Shown: piece after piece, positions 48,661 through 57,686 of the stretch
How the letters are laid out: each line of letters starts with the position of its first letter
Position numbering within the stretch: the first letter of the stretch is position 1
DNA from: CAWDVR01 sp044869805
GTDB taxonomy: Bacteria; Acidobacteriota; Thermoanaerobaculia; Multivoradales; SZUA-115
Reading direction: 5' to 3'
Length of the DNA stretch: 64,000 nucleotides
Assembly: GCA_044869805.1 (NCBI GenBank)
Contig: JBIOXV010000107.1
Span: forward strand, 1 to 64,000
Notes under the pieces: generated by a model
Told to the model about the DNA's origin: nothing
Databases searched by the model: none
The model's input: the letters and a program-made list of their open reading frames with translations, nothing else
Made by a program: the position numbers and the translations under genes

Positions 48661-49950
48661 ATGATCGAGGGCGTCACCGGGCACGAGGGCTACGAGCGGC
48701 TGCGGCGGTGGACGCGCATCTTCTCCGCCTACTTCACGGCGCAGAGCGGCGCGCAGATCCTCTCGCTCCTCGCCGGTCTGGTGTTCATCCGCTTCATGCC
48801 GGTGCGCGAGTACGCGCTCTACACCCTGGCGGCGTCGGTGGTCAGCTTCTTCACCTTCGCCTCCGACCTGGGGAGCACCGGTTCGCTGGTCTACTTCTTC
48901 CACCGCTCGAAGAGCGACGGCGAGCCGTTCCTCCCCTACCGCGATGCGGTGCTGACGCTGCGGCGGCGGGCCTTCCTGCTGGGCGGCGCCGCGGTGGCGG
49001 TGGCCTTCCCGTGGTGGGCCACCGCCGAGGGATTCGCCACCGGCGAGAGCCTCGCCGTGGGCGCCGCGGTCGTCGCCACCGTCTGGTTCCAGATCGCCGC
49101 CGCGGTCGCCCTGCTCGACCTGCGCCTCGCCGACGAGTACGGGCGCTCCTATCGCGCCGAGGTCGCGGGTGCCGGCCTGCGCCTGCTGCTGGCGCTGGCG
49201 GTGATGGCGGTGGCGAGCCGCGCCACCTGGCTCGCGGTGGCGACCTCGGCGGCGGCGCTGGCGCTCACCGCCTTCCTCGCCCGCCCCGCGGCGCCGGCAG
49301 CGGTTCTGCCCGCCCTCGACCTGGCGCCCTACCGGCGGCGCGTGCTGCGCTACCTCGCGCCCACGCTGCCGTCGGCGCTCTACTTCTCGCTCCAGGCGCC
49401 GCTGGTGGTGTGGCTCGCCGCCACCTTCGGCGAGGCGCGCAACGTGGCCGAGGTCGGGGCACTGGGAAGGCTGGGGATGATCGTCAGTCTGTTCTCGAAT
49501 CTGGCGACCATCGTTTTCCTGCCGCGCCTGGCGCAGATCACCGACGATCGCCTCTACCGGCGGCGGGCGTTACAGTTCGCGGCCCTGCTGGCGGTGGTCG
49601 TCGTGGCCCTGCTGGCGAGCGCCGCGCTGCTGCCGGACCTCTATCTGATGCTGCTGGGCAAGCAGTACGCAGGCCTGGAGCGCGAGCTGCTTTTGGTGGT
49701 GGCGGGCGCCGGGCTCACCCTGCTCAGCGGCTTCGCCGTGGGCCTCAATGCGGCGCGCTCCTGGAACCGCTGGCAGACGGCGGCGGTGGCGCTGCTGATC
49801 GCCGCGCAGGCGACGATGGTGGCTGCGCTGCCGCTCGCCACCACCCGCGGCGTGCTGACCTTCAATCTGCTGACCGCCGCCGTCGGCCTGCTGCTGCAAG
49901 TGGTGATCGCAGCCGTGGGGTTCTGGCGGCCGCGCTGGGTACACTGGTGA
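48661..49950 (+). CDS. Wzx-like polysaccharide flippase
   Basis: This is a 429-residue membrane protein with about 12 hydrophobic segments, beginning MIEGVTGHEGYERL. The first pair is FTAQSGAQILSLLAGLVFIRFMPVREYALYTLAASVVSFFTFAS, typical of the MATE/MOP polysaccharide-transporter family. It should flip undecaprenyl-linked repeat units from cytoplasm to periplasm. No precise substrate can be deduced. The gene overlaps the next glycosyltransferase by one base (TGATG). A TTG at 48643 is a less likely start. Confidence 0.85.
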   Translation: MIEGVTGHEGYERLRRWTRIFSAYFTAQSGAQILSLLAGLVFIRFMPVREYALYTLAASVVSFFTFASDLGSTGSLVYFFHRSKSDGEPFLPYRDAVLTLRRRAFLLGGAAVAVAFPWWATAEGFATGESLAVGAAVVATVWFQIAAAVALLDLRLADEYGRSYRAEVAGAGLRLLLALAVMAVASRATWLAVATSAAALALTAFLARPAAPAAVLPALDLAPYRRRVLRYLAPTLPSALYFSLQAPLVVWLAATFGEARNVAEVGALGRLGMIVSLFSNLATIVFLPRLAQITDDRLYRRRALQFAALLAVVVVALLASAALLPDLYLMLLGKQYAGLERELLLVVAGAGLTLLSGFAVGLNAARSWNRWQTAAVALLIAAQATMVAALPLATTRGVLTFNLLTAAVGLLLQVVIAAVGFWRPRWVHW

Positions 49951-51065
49951 TGAAGGCGGGGCCGGCGCGGCTCGCGGTCTGCCACGTGAGCCCCACCTAC
50001 TTCGCTCCCGAGTCGGTGATGGGTGGCGGCGAGCGCTTCGCCGAGGAGCTGGCGCGGGCGATGTCCGCCCGGGCGCGGGTGAAGCTGGTGGCCTTCGGAC
50101 CCCGCGCCCGGCGCGAGCAAGTGAGCCCGGACCTGGAGCGAGTGATCCTCGAGAGCTGGTTTGCCGGCCCCATGCTGCCCTTCTCGCCGCGCCTGTTCGC
50201 CGAGCTCGCCGATGCCAGTGTCATCCATTGCCACCAGCAGAACGTCCTCTCGACCTTCCTGGCCGCCTGGTGGGGCTGGCGCCACGGTCGCCGGGTCTTC
50301 GTCTCCGACCTCGGAGGTGGTGGCTGGACGCCGGGCTACCAGATCGACGTCGCGCGCTGGATCACGGCGCACCTGCCGATCTCGAGCTATGCCGCGGCCG
50401 GCATCGGCGGCCGGCCCCGCCCCCGGCACGTGATCTACGGCGGCGTGGACCTGGCCCGGTATCCGCGACGGGAGCACCTCGAGCACGACGGCTCGGCGCT
50501 CTTCCTCGGCCGGCTGCTGCCGCACAAAGGAATTCACTTCCTGCTCGAGGCCGCGCCGCCGGAGCTTGCCGTGCACGTCGTCGGCAGCGCAGTCGATCCC
50601 GCCTATCGATCGCACCTCGGCGAGCTGGCGCGGGGCAAGGCGGTGACCTTCCACCACGGTCTCGCGGACGCCGAGGTGGTGGCCCTGCTGCAACGGGCTA
50701 TGGCACTGGTGCACCCCACGCCGGTCGACGAGCACGGCAACGCCGGCGCCCACGAGCTCTTCGGCCTGGCCCTGGTCGAGGCCATGGCCTGCGGCTGCCC
50801 GGTCGTGGCCTCGCGCGCCGCCTCGCTGCCGGAGATCGTCGAGGACGGCGCCAGCGGCCTGCTGGTCGAGCCCAACTCGCCGCCGGCGATCGCCGAAGCC
50901 TTGGCGCGGCTCGCCCGCGACCCGGGGCTCTGGCAGCGGCTCGCGCTCGGCGCGCGGCGGCGGGTGGAGGAAGAGTTCACCTGGGAGCGAGTGGTCGACC
51001 GCTGCTTCGCGGCCTACGCGACGAGCCCGGACTTCGAGCCGACGCCGGAGGCCGCGGGCCGATGA
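49950..51065 (+). CDS. GT4-like glycosyltransferase
   Basis: This is a 371-residue GT-B enzyme. The N-terminal Gly-rich loop ESVMGGGERFAEELARAM, the donor-domain strand ALFLGRLLPHKGIHFLLEA, and the E-x7-E signature ELFGLALVEAMACGCPVVA near residue 270 are all canonical. It would transfer a sugar from a nucleotide donor to the growing repeat unit. The gene overlaps both neighbours by 1-4 bases, so it is tightly coupled in the EPS operon. Confidence 0.9.
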   Translation: MKAGPARLAVCHVSPTYFAPESVMGGGERFAEELARAMSARARVKLVAFGPRARREQVSPDLERVILESWFAGPMLPFSPRLFAELADASVIHCHQQNVLSTFLAAWWGWRHGRRVFVSDLGGGGWTPGYQIDVARWITAHLPISSYAAAGIGGRPRPRHVIYGGVDLARYPRREHLEHDGSALFLGRLLPHKGIHFLLEAAPPELAVHVVGSAVDPAYRSHLGELARGKAVTFHHGLADAEVVALLQRAMALVHPTPVDEHGNAGAHELFGLALVEAMACGCPVVASRAASLPEIVEDGASGLLVEPNSPPAIAEALARLARDPGLWQRLALGARRRVEEEFTWERVVDRCFAAYATSPDFEPTPEAAGR

Positions 51066-51973
51066 GCCAGGGAGCCGCCGGAACGGCGCAACCCGGTGCC
51101 GTCCCTGTCGCCTTGCGACTGGCTCGCCGCTGGGTTTGGCTCTACCGGTTTCGCACTCTGCCCTTCGCGGAATGGCTCTTTTCCCGCGTCGCCTGCCCGG
51201 CCATCGTCTCCTGCCCGTTTGCCGGCGGGCGGCTGTGGGTGGACGTTTCGCGCTCGAGCACCGAGCGGCTGCTGTTCCTCGAAGGCGAGCGTCTGGTCAG
51301 CGAGCGCTTCCTGCTGCGCAGCCTGCTGGCGCCCGGGATGCGGGTCGCCGATGCCGGAGGCAACCTCGGGTACTACGCCTTGCTCCTGGCCGCGGCCGTG
51401 GCCCCGGCCGGCACGGTCCACACCTTCGAGCCCGAGCCCTCGAACCGGGCGCTGCTCGAGCGCACTGTCGCCGACAACGGCCTGGCGGTGGTCCGGGTCC
51501 ATGCCGTGGCGCTCGGCGCCGAGGACGGCACCGCCTGCCTCGAGCCCGGAATCAACGGGCAGGTGAGCGACCACGGCCCGATCCGCGTCCCCCTGCGCCG
51601 GCTCGACGAACTGTTTCCGGAGGGGGTCGACTTCCTGAAGATCGACGTCGACGGCTACGAGGGCCAGGTGCTGGCGGGCGCGCGCCAGCTCCTGGCTCGG
51701 TTCCACCCGGTGCTGTTCCTCGAGCTGCATCCGCGGCTGGTCCCGCCGCCATACTCGATCCGAGAGCTGGTTGGAGGCTTGGCTGCGCTCTACCCCGAAG
51801 TCGAGCTGTGGCGGCCCACGAAGGGCGGCGGCCTGCTCGCCAAGCTCCGCGCCCGCTACGGCTCCTCCGGCGTCGAGCGGCTCGCCGACTCCGAGGCCTT
51901 TCTCGCCGCGGTCGAGGCCGGTCGTGAGCGCGACACGTTCTGGGCCGTCTGTGGTCGGCCGCCTGCGCGATGA
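51062..51973 (+). CDS. FkbM-family methyltransferase
   Basis: This is a 303-residue SAM-dependent methyltransferase. Motif I is VADAGGNLGYYALLLAAA. VHTFEPEPSNRALLERTV gives the adenosine-binding acid, and FLKIDVDGYEGQVLAGA is the hallmark of the FkbM family. These enzymes O-methylate sugars or natural products; in an EPS operon a glycan substrate is likely. It overlaps both neighbouring glycosyltransferase genes by 4 bases. Confidence 0.9.
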   Translation: MSQGAAGTAQPGAVPVALRLARRWVWLYRFRTLPFAEWLFSRVACPAIVSCPFAGGRLWVDVSRSSTERLLFLEGERLVSERFLLRSLLAPGMRVADAGGNLGYYALLLAAAVAPAGTVHTFEPEPSNRALLERTVADNGLAVVRVHAVALGAEDGTACLEPGINGQVSDHGPIRVPLRRLDELFPEGVDFLKIDVDGYEGQVLAGARQLLARFHPVLFLELHPRLVPPPYSIRELVGGLAALYPEVELWRPTKGGGLLAKLRARYGSSGVERLADSEAFLAAVEAGRERDTFWAVCGRPPAR

Positions 51974-53052
51974 GAGTCCTGCTGGTCAGCCACCCACCGC
52001 TCCTTCCCGAGCTGGGAGCAGCGCAGGTGACCATGAACCTGGCGGCGGCCTTGGCCGCGGCGGGGACCGAGGTCGCGACGTTCTCGCCGGAGCCGCTCCC
52101 TCCGTCCAGCCGCTGGTTCCGTTTCCTCGCTCAGCGCCGAGCCATCGAGCGCTACATCGCTACCCACGGCCCGTTCGACGTCTTAGACATGCCTTCGCTG
52201 TCGGTGAGCGCGACGATCGCCGCCTCCGGCTTCGTGGTGGCACGGAGCATCCAGCCCGACCTCGACTACCTGCGGCTCGACCTCGCAGCCGAGCTCCGGC
52301 GCCGCCCGTTTCCCTCGCCGCGGCTACCACTCGACGCGCTCGCCGCGGCCTGGCTGGCGCGAGCCATCCGCCGCGGCTTTGCCCGCGCCCACCTCGTGCT
52401 CTGCATGGGGAGCCTCGAGAGGGCCTCGATGGGCCGGCGGTTTCCGCGCCACGCGAGCAAGCTCGAGCACTACCTGTGCGCCCCGGCCGATGCCGAGCGC
52501 CCGGCGCTCGCCGAGGTGCGCCGGAGGCGAGCCCGGACCCCGCCTGGCCCGGGCATCCGCTTTCTGTGGCTGGGGCGCTGGGCGGCGCACAAGGGTACGG
52601 ACCGCCTGCTCTGCCTCCTCGCCAGGCGCGCCCGCGAGCGGCCCCAGGACCACTACACGATCGCCGGCTGCGGGCCCGGCGTCGGGCGTGCCGTGCCGGC
52701 CGGGCTCCTCGCCTCGGGCCAGGTGCGCCTGGTCGAGAGCTTCTCGCGCCGCGACCTTCCCACTCTGCTCGCCGAGCACGACGCCGGACTCTTTACCAGC
52801 CACGCCGAGGGCTGGGGGCTGTCCCTCCAAGAGATGCTCGAAAGCGGCATGCCGGTCTTCGCCACCCGGGCCGGCGCGGTCGCCGACCTCGAACCCTACT
52901 TCCCGCGCTCGCTGCAGCCCTTCCCACCGGGAGAGCGGCTGCCGGAAGCGGCCCTCGAAGACCTCGAGGGAAACGGCTACCTCGCGGCCCTGCGCTGGCA
53001 GACGATCGCCGCCGACTACCGGCGGATCGTGGAGGCGAGGCTCGGCAGATGA
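51970..53052 (+). CDS. GT4-like glycosyltransferase
   Basis: This is a 360-residue GT-B enzyme. LVSHPPLLPELGAAQVTMNLAAALAAAG opens the acceptor domain. FLWLGRWAAHKGTDRLLCLLARRA and EGWGLSLQEMLESGMPVFA form the donor domain with the E-x7-E signature. Length and motif order are typical of GT4. Sugar specificity unknown. Overlaps the next gene by 4 bases. Confidence 0.85.
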   Translation: MRVLLVSHPPLLPELGAAQVTMNLAAALAAAGTEVATFSPEPLPPSSRWFRFLAQRRAIERYIATHGPFDVLDMPSLSVSATIAASGFVVARSIQPDLDYLRLDLAAELRRRPFPSPRLPLDALAAAWLARAIRRGFARAHLVLCMGSLERASMGRRFPRHASKLEHYLCAPADAERPALAEVRRRRARTPPGPGIRFLWLGRWAAHKGTDRLLCLLARRARERPQDHYTIAGCGPGVGRAVPAGLLASGQVRLVESFSRRDLPTLLAEHDAGLFTSHAEGWGLSLQEMLESGMPVFATRAGAVADLEPYFPRSLQPFPPGERLPEAALEDLEGNGYLAALRWQTIAADYRRIVEARLGR

Positions 53053-54179
53053 GGATCTTGACGCTCTCCAACTCTCCCCTCGACCCGGCGCGGGGTTCGG
53101 GCTACGTGGTCTGCGGCTACTGTGAACGGCTCGCGCGGCGCGGCCACCAGGTCCGCGTGCTGGGGCCGCCGGACTTCGAGCCCGGCTACGGCTGGCGGCG
53201 CGCCATCCGCTGGCGCCAAGCGCTCGGCATGGCGCTCGCCACGAGACGAGAGCGGGCCCTTGGCGACTACGACGTGATCGAGATCTACGGCGGCGAAGCC
53301 TGGCTCGCGATCTCCTGGCTGCGGCGGGTCGCCCATCGCCGGTTCCTCGTAGTCAGCCATTCCAACGGCCTCGAGACCCACCTCGTCGAGACCCTCCGCG
53401 AGACAGGATCCGCAGGCGCCACCGGGCTGAGAAGGCGCTGGTTCCGGCCTCGAGCTCTGCGACTCTACGAGCACACCTTCCGGCGCGCCGACGGGCTGGT
53501 GATGGTCTCCGATTTCGATCACGCCTATGCCCACGCCCGCGCCTATCAGCCGGAGGCTCGGCTGCTCAGCCTGGAGAACCCGCTGCCGGACGCCTTTCTC
53601 GATCAGCCGGTCGACCTCGCCCGGCCCCCGGTGCTGGGCTTCTGCGGCTCCTGGCTGCCTATCAAGGGCGTCGAGACACTGGTGCGCGACGCGACCCGGC
53701 TGCTGACGGAGCTTCCCGCCTGGCGCCTGATGCTGGTCGGCGTGGGAGAGGGCTTCCGCGTCGAGCTGGCTTTTCCCCACGACCTGCTGTCCCGCATCGA
53801 AGTGGTGCCCCATGCCGACCGGATGACCGAGCTGCCGGCGCTCTATCGCCGCATGGCCATACTGGCCATGCCCTCCCTCTACGAGAGCTTCGGCCTGGTG
53901 GCCGCCGAGGCGATGGCGCACGGCTGCGCGGTGGTGGCGACACGGGTTGGTTTCCCTGCCTCCCTGGTGGATGGGGAGGAGGTGCTGCATCTCGAGGCCA
54001 AGTGCTCGCCGGCGCTCTATCAGGCCGCCCGGCGATTGATGGCCGACGAGGGCCTACGCCGTGCCGTTGCCCGCGGCGGCTGGCGGCGAGCGCAGAGCCT
54101 GCGCTGGGAGGGCGCCGTGGACCGCCTCGAAGCCGCCTACGAAACCTGGCGACGCGAGCTCGCCGGAGGCCGGCGGTGA
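53049..54179 (+). CDS. GT4-like glycosyltransferase
   Basis: This is a 376-residue GT-B enzyme: MRILTLSNSPLDPARGSGYVVCGYCERL at the N-terminus, VLGFCGSWLPIKGVETLVRDAT in the donor domain, and ESFGLVAAEAMAHGCAVVA as the E-x7-E motif. All expected landmarks are present. Part of the tightly overlapped EPS run, with 4-base overlaps on both sides. Confidence 0.88.
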   Translation: MRILTLSNSPLDPARGSGYVVCGYCERLARRGHQVRVLGPPDFEPGYGWRRAIRWRQALGMALATRRERALGDYDVIEIYGGEAWLAISWLRRVAHRRFLVVSHSNGLETHLVETLRETGSAGATGLRRRWFRPRALRLYEHTFRRADGLVMVSDFDHAYAHARAYQPEARLLSLENPLPDAFLDQPVDLARPPVLGFCGSWLPIKGVETLVRDATRLLTELPAWRLMLVGVGEGFRVELAFPHDLLSRIEVVPHADRMTELPALYRRMAILAMPSLYESFGLVAAEAMAHGCAVVATRVGFPASLVDGEEVLHLEAKCSPALYQAARRLMADEGLRRAVARGGWRRAQSLRWEGAVDRLEAAYETWRRELAGGRR

Positions 54180-55240
54180 AGCTCACCCAGGTGGTGCCGC
54201 GGCTGCCGCCGCCGCCCGAAGGGATTGGTTCGTATGCGCTGTCCCTCGCCGGCGCGCTCGCATCGCGCTGCGCGGTCGAGAGCCGCTTCGTACTGCCGGT
54301 GGCCATGGCCCAGGCCACCGACTTCGGAGAGCTCCCGGCAGCCGCGATCGAGCCCCACGCCGCCGAGCTGGAGGAGGCGCTGTCGGACTGCGACGCGCCG
54401 GTGCTCGTCCACTACGCCAACTACGGCTACGAGCGCCGCGGCTGCCCGCGCTGGCTGCTCGAGGGGCTGACCCGCTGGCTCGCCGCGGGCCGTGACCGCC
54501 GGCTGGTCACCTTCTTCCACGAGGTCTACGCCAGCGGCCCGCCCTGGCGCAGCTCGTTCTGGCTCCGGCCCGTGCAGCGGCGAATCGCCGCCTCCCTGGC
54601 CCGTGCCTCCGCCGTGACCTCGACCAGCCTCGAGCTCTACGCGGAGATGCTAGGCCCCTGGGTCGAGCGCGCGCCCATCGTGCTGCCGGTGTTCTCGACC
54701 ATCGGCGAACCCGAGGAGCTGCCGCCGTGGGGGGAGCGGCCAGCGCGGCTGGTGGTCTTCGGAGGCCGGGGAGCGAGAGAGGCGGCCTTCGGCCCGCTCG
54801 CGGCGGAGCTCGAGCTCGCCTGCCGGCGGCTCGGCATCGAGGAGGTCTGCGACGTGGGGCCGCCGGTCGCCTCCGTTCCGGACCGTGTGGGCCCGGCCGA
54901 GGTCGTGCGGCACGGCGTGCTGCCGGCAGCCGAGGCCAGCGCCTTGCTGCTCACGGCCCGCGCCGGCTACCTGGCCTACCCGGCCTACTTCCTTCCCAAG
55001 TCGACGATCTTCGCCGCCTATGCCGCGCACGGGGTGCTCGCGGTGCGCGGCTGGCCGCGCCGAGAGCGCCTGCAGGCCGGGCTCTTGGGGGGCGAGCTCG
55101 CGCCGGGGGCCCACTACTGGGAACCGGCCGGCGGACTGCTCGCGGGCCTCGGCGCCATCGCCGCCGCGGCCCGCGCCTGGTACGCGCGCCACCGCCTCGA
55201 GGCGCAGGCGAAGGCCTTCCGCGACTGGCTGTTCCCATGA
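54176..55240 (+). CDS. Divergent GT-B glycosyltransferase-like protein
   Basis: This is a 354-residue protein beginning with GTG (MKLTQVVPRLPPPPEGIGSYALSLAGALA), a start typical of GT-B acceptor domains. The donor half is unusual. There is no E-x7-E motif; the corresponding stretch reads YFLPKSTIFAAYAAHGVLAV. Sugar-binding residues may be lost or different, so it could be an inactive or specialised subunit, or a member of a separate family. Position and overlaps (4 bases on both sides) place it firmly in the EPS operon. Confidence 0.65.
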   Translation: MKLTQVVPRLPPPPEGIGSYALSLAGALASRCAVESRFVLPVAMAQATDFGELPAAAIEPHAAELEEALSDCDAPVLVHYANYGYERRGCPRWLLEGLTRWLAAGRDRRLVTFFHEVYASGPPWRSSFWLRPVQRRIAASLARASAVTSTSLELYAEMLGPWVERAPIVLPVFSTIGEPEELPPWGERPARLVVFGGRGAREAAFGPLAAELELACRRLGIEEVCDVGPPVASVPDRVGPAEVVRHGVLPAAEASALLLTARAGYLAYPAYFLPKSTIFAAYAAHGVLAVRGWPRRERLQAGLLGGELAPGAHYWEPAGGLLAGLGAIAAAARAWYARHRLEAQAKAFRDWLFP

Positions 55241-56286
55241 GGCTGCTGCTCTACTCGCCCGCCTTCCATCCTGCGGTGGGCGGTCTCGAGACGGTCGTGT
55301 CGCTGCTGGCGGAGGGCTTCGCGCGACGCGGGCACCAGGTGGTGGTGGTCTGCCTCACTCGCAGCCCCGAACCGGACCGCGCCGCCTATCGCGTGGTGCG
55401 GCGGCCGAAGGCCCGTGAGCTCTTCGCCCTCACCCGCTGGTGCGAGGTCTTCTTCCAGGCCAACGTCAGCCTCAAAGGGCTGTGGCCGCTCGCACTCGCG
55501 CCGCGGCCGTGGGTGGTTTCCCATCACAGTTGGTATCGCGGCGGCGACGGCCGTCGGGGCCTCCGCGATCGGCTCAAACGACGCCTGCTGTCCCGCGCCG
55601 CGCTCTCGATCGCGGTCTCCGAGGCCATGGCGCGCGACCTCGCCACGCCGCCCGCGGCCTCGCGATCGATCGTCATCGGCAACCCCTACCGCGACGACCT
55701 CTTCCGCCGGCTGCCGGGAATCGCGCGCGACCGCGACCTCGTCTTCGTCGGCCGGCTGGTGTCGGACAAGGGGGTGGACGTGCTGCTCGCGGCTTTGGGC
55801 GAGCTCGCGCGCCGCGGCTTGCGGCCGGGTTTGACCGTGATCGGCGGCGGGCCCGAGGAGCCGAGGCTGCGCGAGCAGGCTCAGGGCCTGGGGCTCGTGC
55901 CGCGGGTGCGCTTCGCGGGCACGCTCGCCGGTGAGGCGCTGGTCGCGGAGCTCAACCGCCACCGCATCCTGGTGGCGCCGTCGCGATACCATGAGCCCTT
56001 CGGCCTGGTCGCTCTCGAAGGGATCGCCTGCGGCTGCGCGGTGGTGGGCACGGCGGGCGGCGGGCTGCCGGAGGCGATCGGGCCGTGCGGCGTCACAGTG
56101 CCAAACGGCGACGCCGGGGCCCTGGCCGATGCGCTCGCCGAGCTCGCGGCCGCACCCGAGCGCCTCGCCGAGCTCCAGGCCGCGGCCGCCGCGCACCTGG
56201 CGAAGCACTCGGCCGACCGCGTGGTGGACGCCTACCTGGAAGCGCTGCGGGGCGTGCTCGAGCGCCCGACGGGAAAGAGATCGTGA
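55237..56286 (+). CDS. GT4-like glycosyltransferase
   Basis: This is a 349-residue GT-B enzyme. LLLYSPAFHPAVGGLETVVSLLAEGFARRGHQV is the classic GT4 N-terminus with the GG loop. RDLVFVGRLVSDKGVDVLLAAL and EPFGLVALEGIACGCAVVG complete the donor site. Overlaps both neighbours by 4 bases. Confidence 0.9.
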   Translation: MRLLLYSPAFHPAVGGLETVVSLLAEGFARRGHQVVVVCLTRSPEPDRAAYRVVRRPKARELFALTRWCEVFFQANVSLKGLWPLALAPRPWVVSHHSWYRGGDGRRGLRDRLKRRLLSRAALSIAVSEAMARDLATPPAASRSIVIGNPYRDDLFRRLPGIARDRDLVFVGRLVSDKGVDVLLAALGELARRGLRPGLTVIGGGPEEPRLREQAQGLGLVPRVRFAGTLAGEALVAELNRHRILVAPSRYHEPFGLVALEGIACGCAVVGTAGGGLPEAIGPCGVTVPNGDAGALADALAELAAAPERLAELQAAAAAHLAKHSADRVVDAYLEALRGVLERPTGKRS

Positions 56287-57686
56287 CCCGCTACCTCATC
56301 CTCCTCGCCGGCGCCGGCGCCGTGGCCTGGGCCATGGCTCGCTGGCGGCTCGGCGTGCAGGCGGCGCTGGTGCTGGTGGTCCTCGAAGGGGCGATCCGCA
56401 AGTGGCTGGTGCCGGGCTCGCAGGACCTGGTCTACTTCGCCAAGGACGCGCTGCTCATCGGTTGCTATCTGGGCTTCCTCACCTCGCCGGCCCGCCAGCG
56501 GCTGGGCGCGCTGGTGCCGCCGGCGATCATCGCCTCCTTGGTCGGTGGCGCCGCCCTCGGCGCCCTGCAGATTTTCAACCCCAACCTGCCCAACCTGCTG
56601 GTGGGGATTCTCGGCTTCAAGGCGTACTTCCTCTACGCGCCCTTGCTGTGGGTGGTGCCGGCCGCCTTCGACACCGACGTCGAGCTGGCGCGCTTCCTCA
56701 AGCGTTACCTGGTGCTCGCCATCCCCGTCGGGCTGCTGGCCCTGGCGCAGTTCAGGAGCCCGGCCGACAGCGCCTTGAACGTCTATGCCCGCGGTGCCGC
56801 CGGCGTCTACGCCACCACCTTCGGCACGTCGTCCCAAGTGCGGGTCACTGGCACTTTCTCCTACATCTCGGGGTATTCCTCCTACGTGCTGGCGATTGCC
56901 ATCCTGGTGCTGGCGGTGCTCGCCGCCACCCGTTGGCGGCTCAAGGGCAACTGGATCGCCTACGGCGCCCTGGGCCTCACCCTGCTCGGCATGCTGATGA
57001 CCGGCTCGCGGGGGCCAGTCTTCATGCTGGTGTTGCTGCTGCCGCTCTACGGCTGGCTGAGCCTGGCCCGCGAGCGCGACCAAGCTTCGGCCATGGGCCG
57101 CCTCCTGCTCGGCCTCGGGCTGATCGCCATGCTGCTCAACTACGTGGGCTCGGACGCCATCGAGGCCTTCTACGGCCGGGCTGCCGGCGCGACCGATCTC
57201 GGCTCGCGCCTGGCGACGCCATTCCTGGGCCCCATGAAGTCGCTCGAACCGGCCGGCGTCGCCGGTTTCGGCATCGGCGCCACCCACCAGACGGCCGCCG
57301 CCGTGACCAAGAGCCTGGTGCCGTATAGCTGGATGCGGGGTCACATGCTGGAGGACGAGCCAGGCCGCATCATGCTCGAGCTGGGTATCGTGGGCTTCCT
57401 GCTCACTTACTTCCTGCGCCTCTACCTGGTGGTCTTCGCGCTGGGCCAGGTGTTCGTGCTGCGCACTCCATTCCACCGCGCGGTCGCCACCTCCTGCGTG
57501 CTCTTCTTCCTCGCCCATCTGCCCGGCGGCATCGTCTTCAACGTCACCGCCGGGGTCTACTACTGGTTCTTCGCCGGCCTGCTGATGGCGGTGCTGCGGC
57601 TCGACCGCCTGCCGGCGTGGGCGCCCGCCTCCCCTCGCCTGCGCCCGGCGGCCGGCCGGCCCTGGCTGCTCCGCCCCGAGAATTGA
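56283..57686 (+). CDS. Wzy-like O-antigen polymerase/ligase membrane protein
   Basis: This is a 467-residue polytopic membrane protein, start GTG. Hydrophobic segments cover most of the chain. A conserved-looking loop SYISGYSSYVLAIAILVLAV, TGSRGPVFMLVLLLPLYG and a late SWMRGHMLEDEPGRIMLELGIVGFLL resemble EPS polymerases. The arrangement inside a complete EPS assembly operon with a flippase suggests repeat-unit polymerisation. It is the third Wzy/WaaL-type protein of the window, and the one most closely tied to the glycosyltransferases. The gene after it overlaps by 4 bases. Confidence 0.78.
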   Translation: MTRYLILLAGAGAVAWAMARWRLGVQAALVLVVLEGAIRKWLVPGSQDLVYFAKDALLIGCYLGFLTSPARQRLGALVPPAIIASLVGGAALGALQIFNPNLPNLLVGILGFKAYFLYAPLLWVVPAAFDTDVELARFLKRYLVLAIPVGLLALAQFRSPADSALNVYARGAAGVYATTFGTSSQVRVTGTFSYISGYSSYVLAIAILVLAVLAATRWRLKGNWIAYGALGLTLLGMLMTGSRGPVFMLVLLLPLYGWLSLARERDQASAMGRLLLGLGLIAMLLNYVGSDAIEAFYGRAAGATDLGSRLATPFLGPMKSLEPAGVAGFGIGATHQTAAAVTKSLVPYSWMRGHMLEDEPGRIMLELGIVGFLLTYFLRLYLVVFALGQVFVLRTPFHRAVATSCVLFFLAHLPGGIVFNVTAGVYYWFFAGLLMAVLRLDRLPAWAPASPRLRPAAGRPWLLRPEN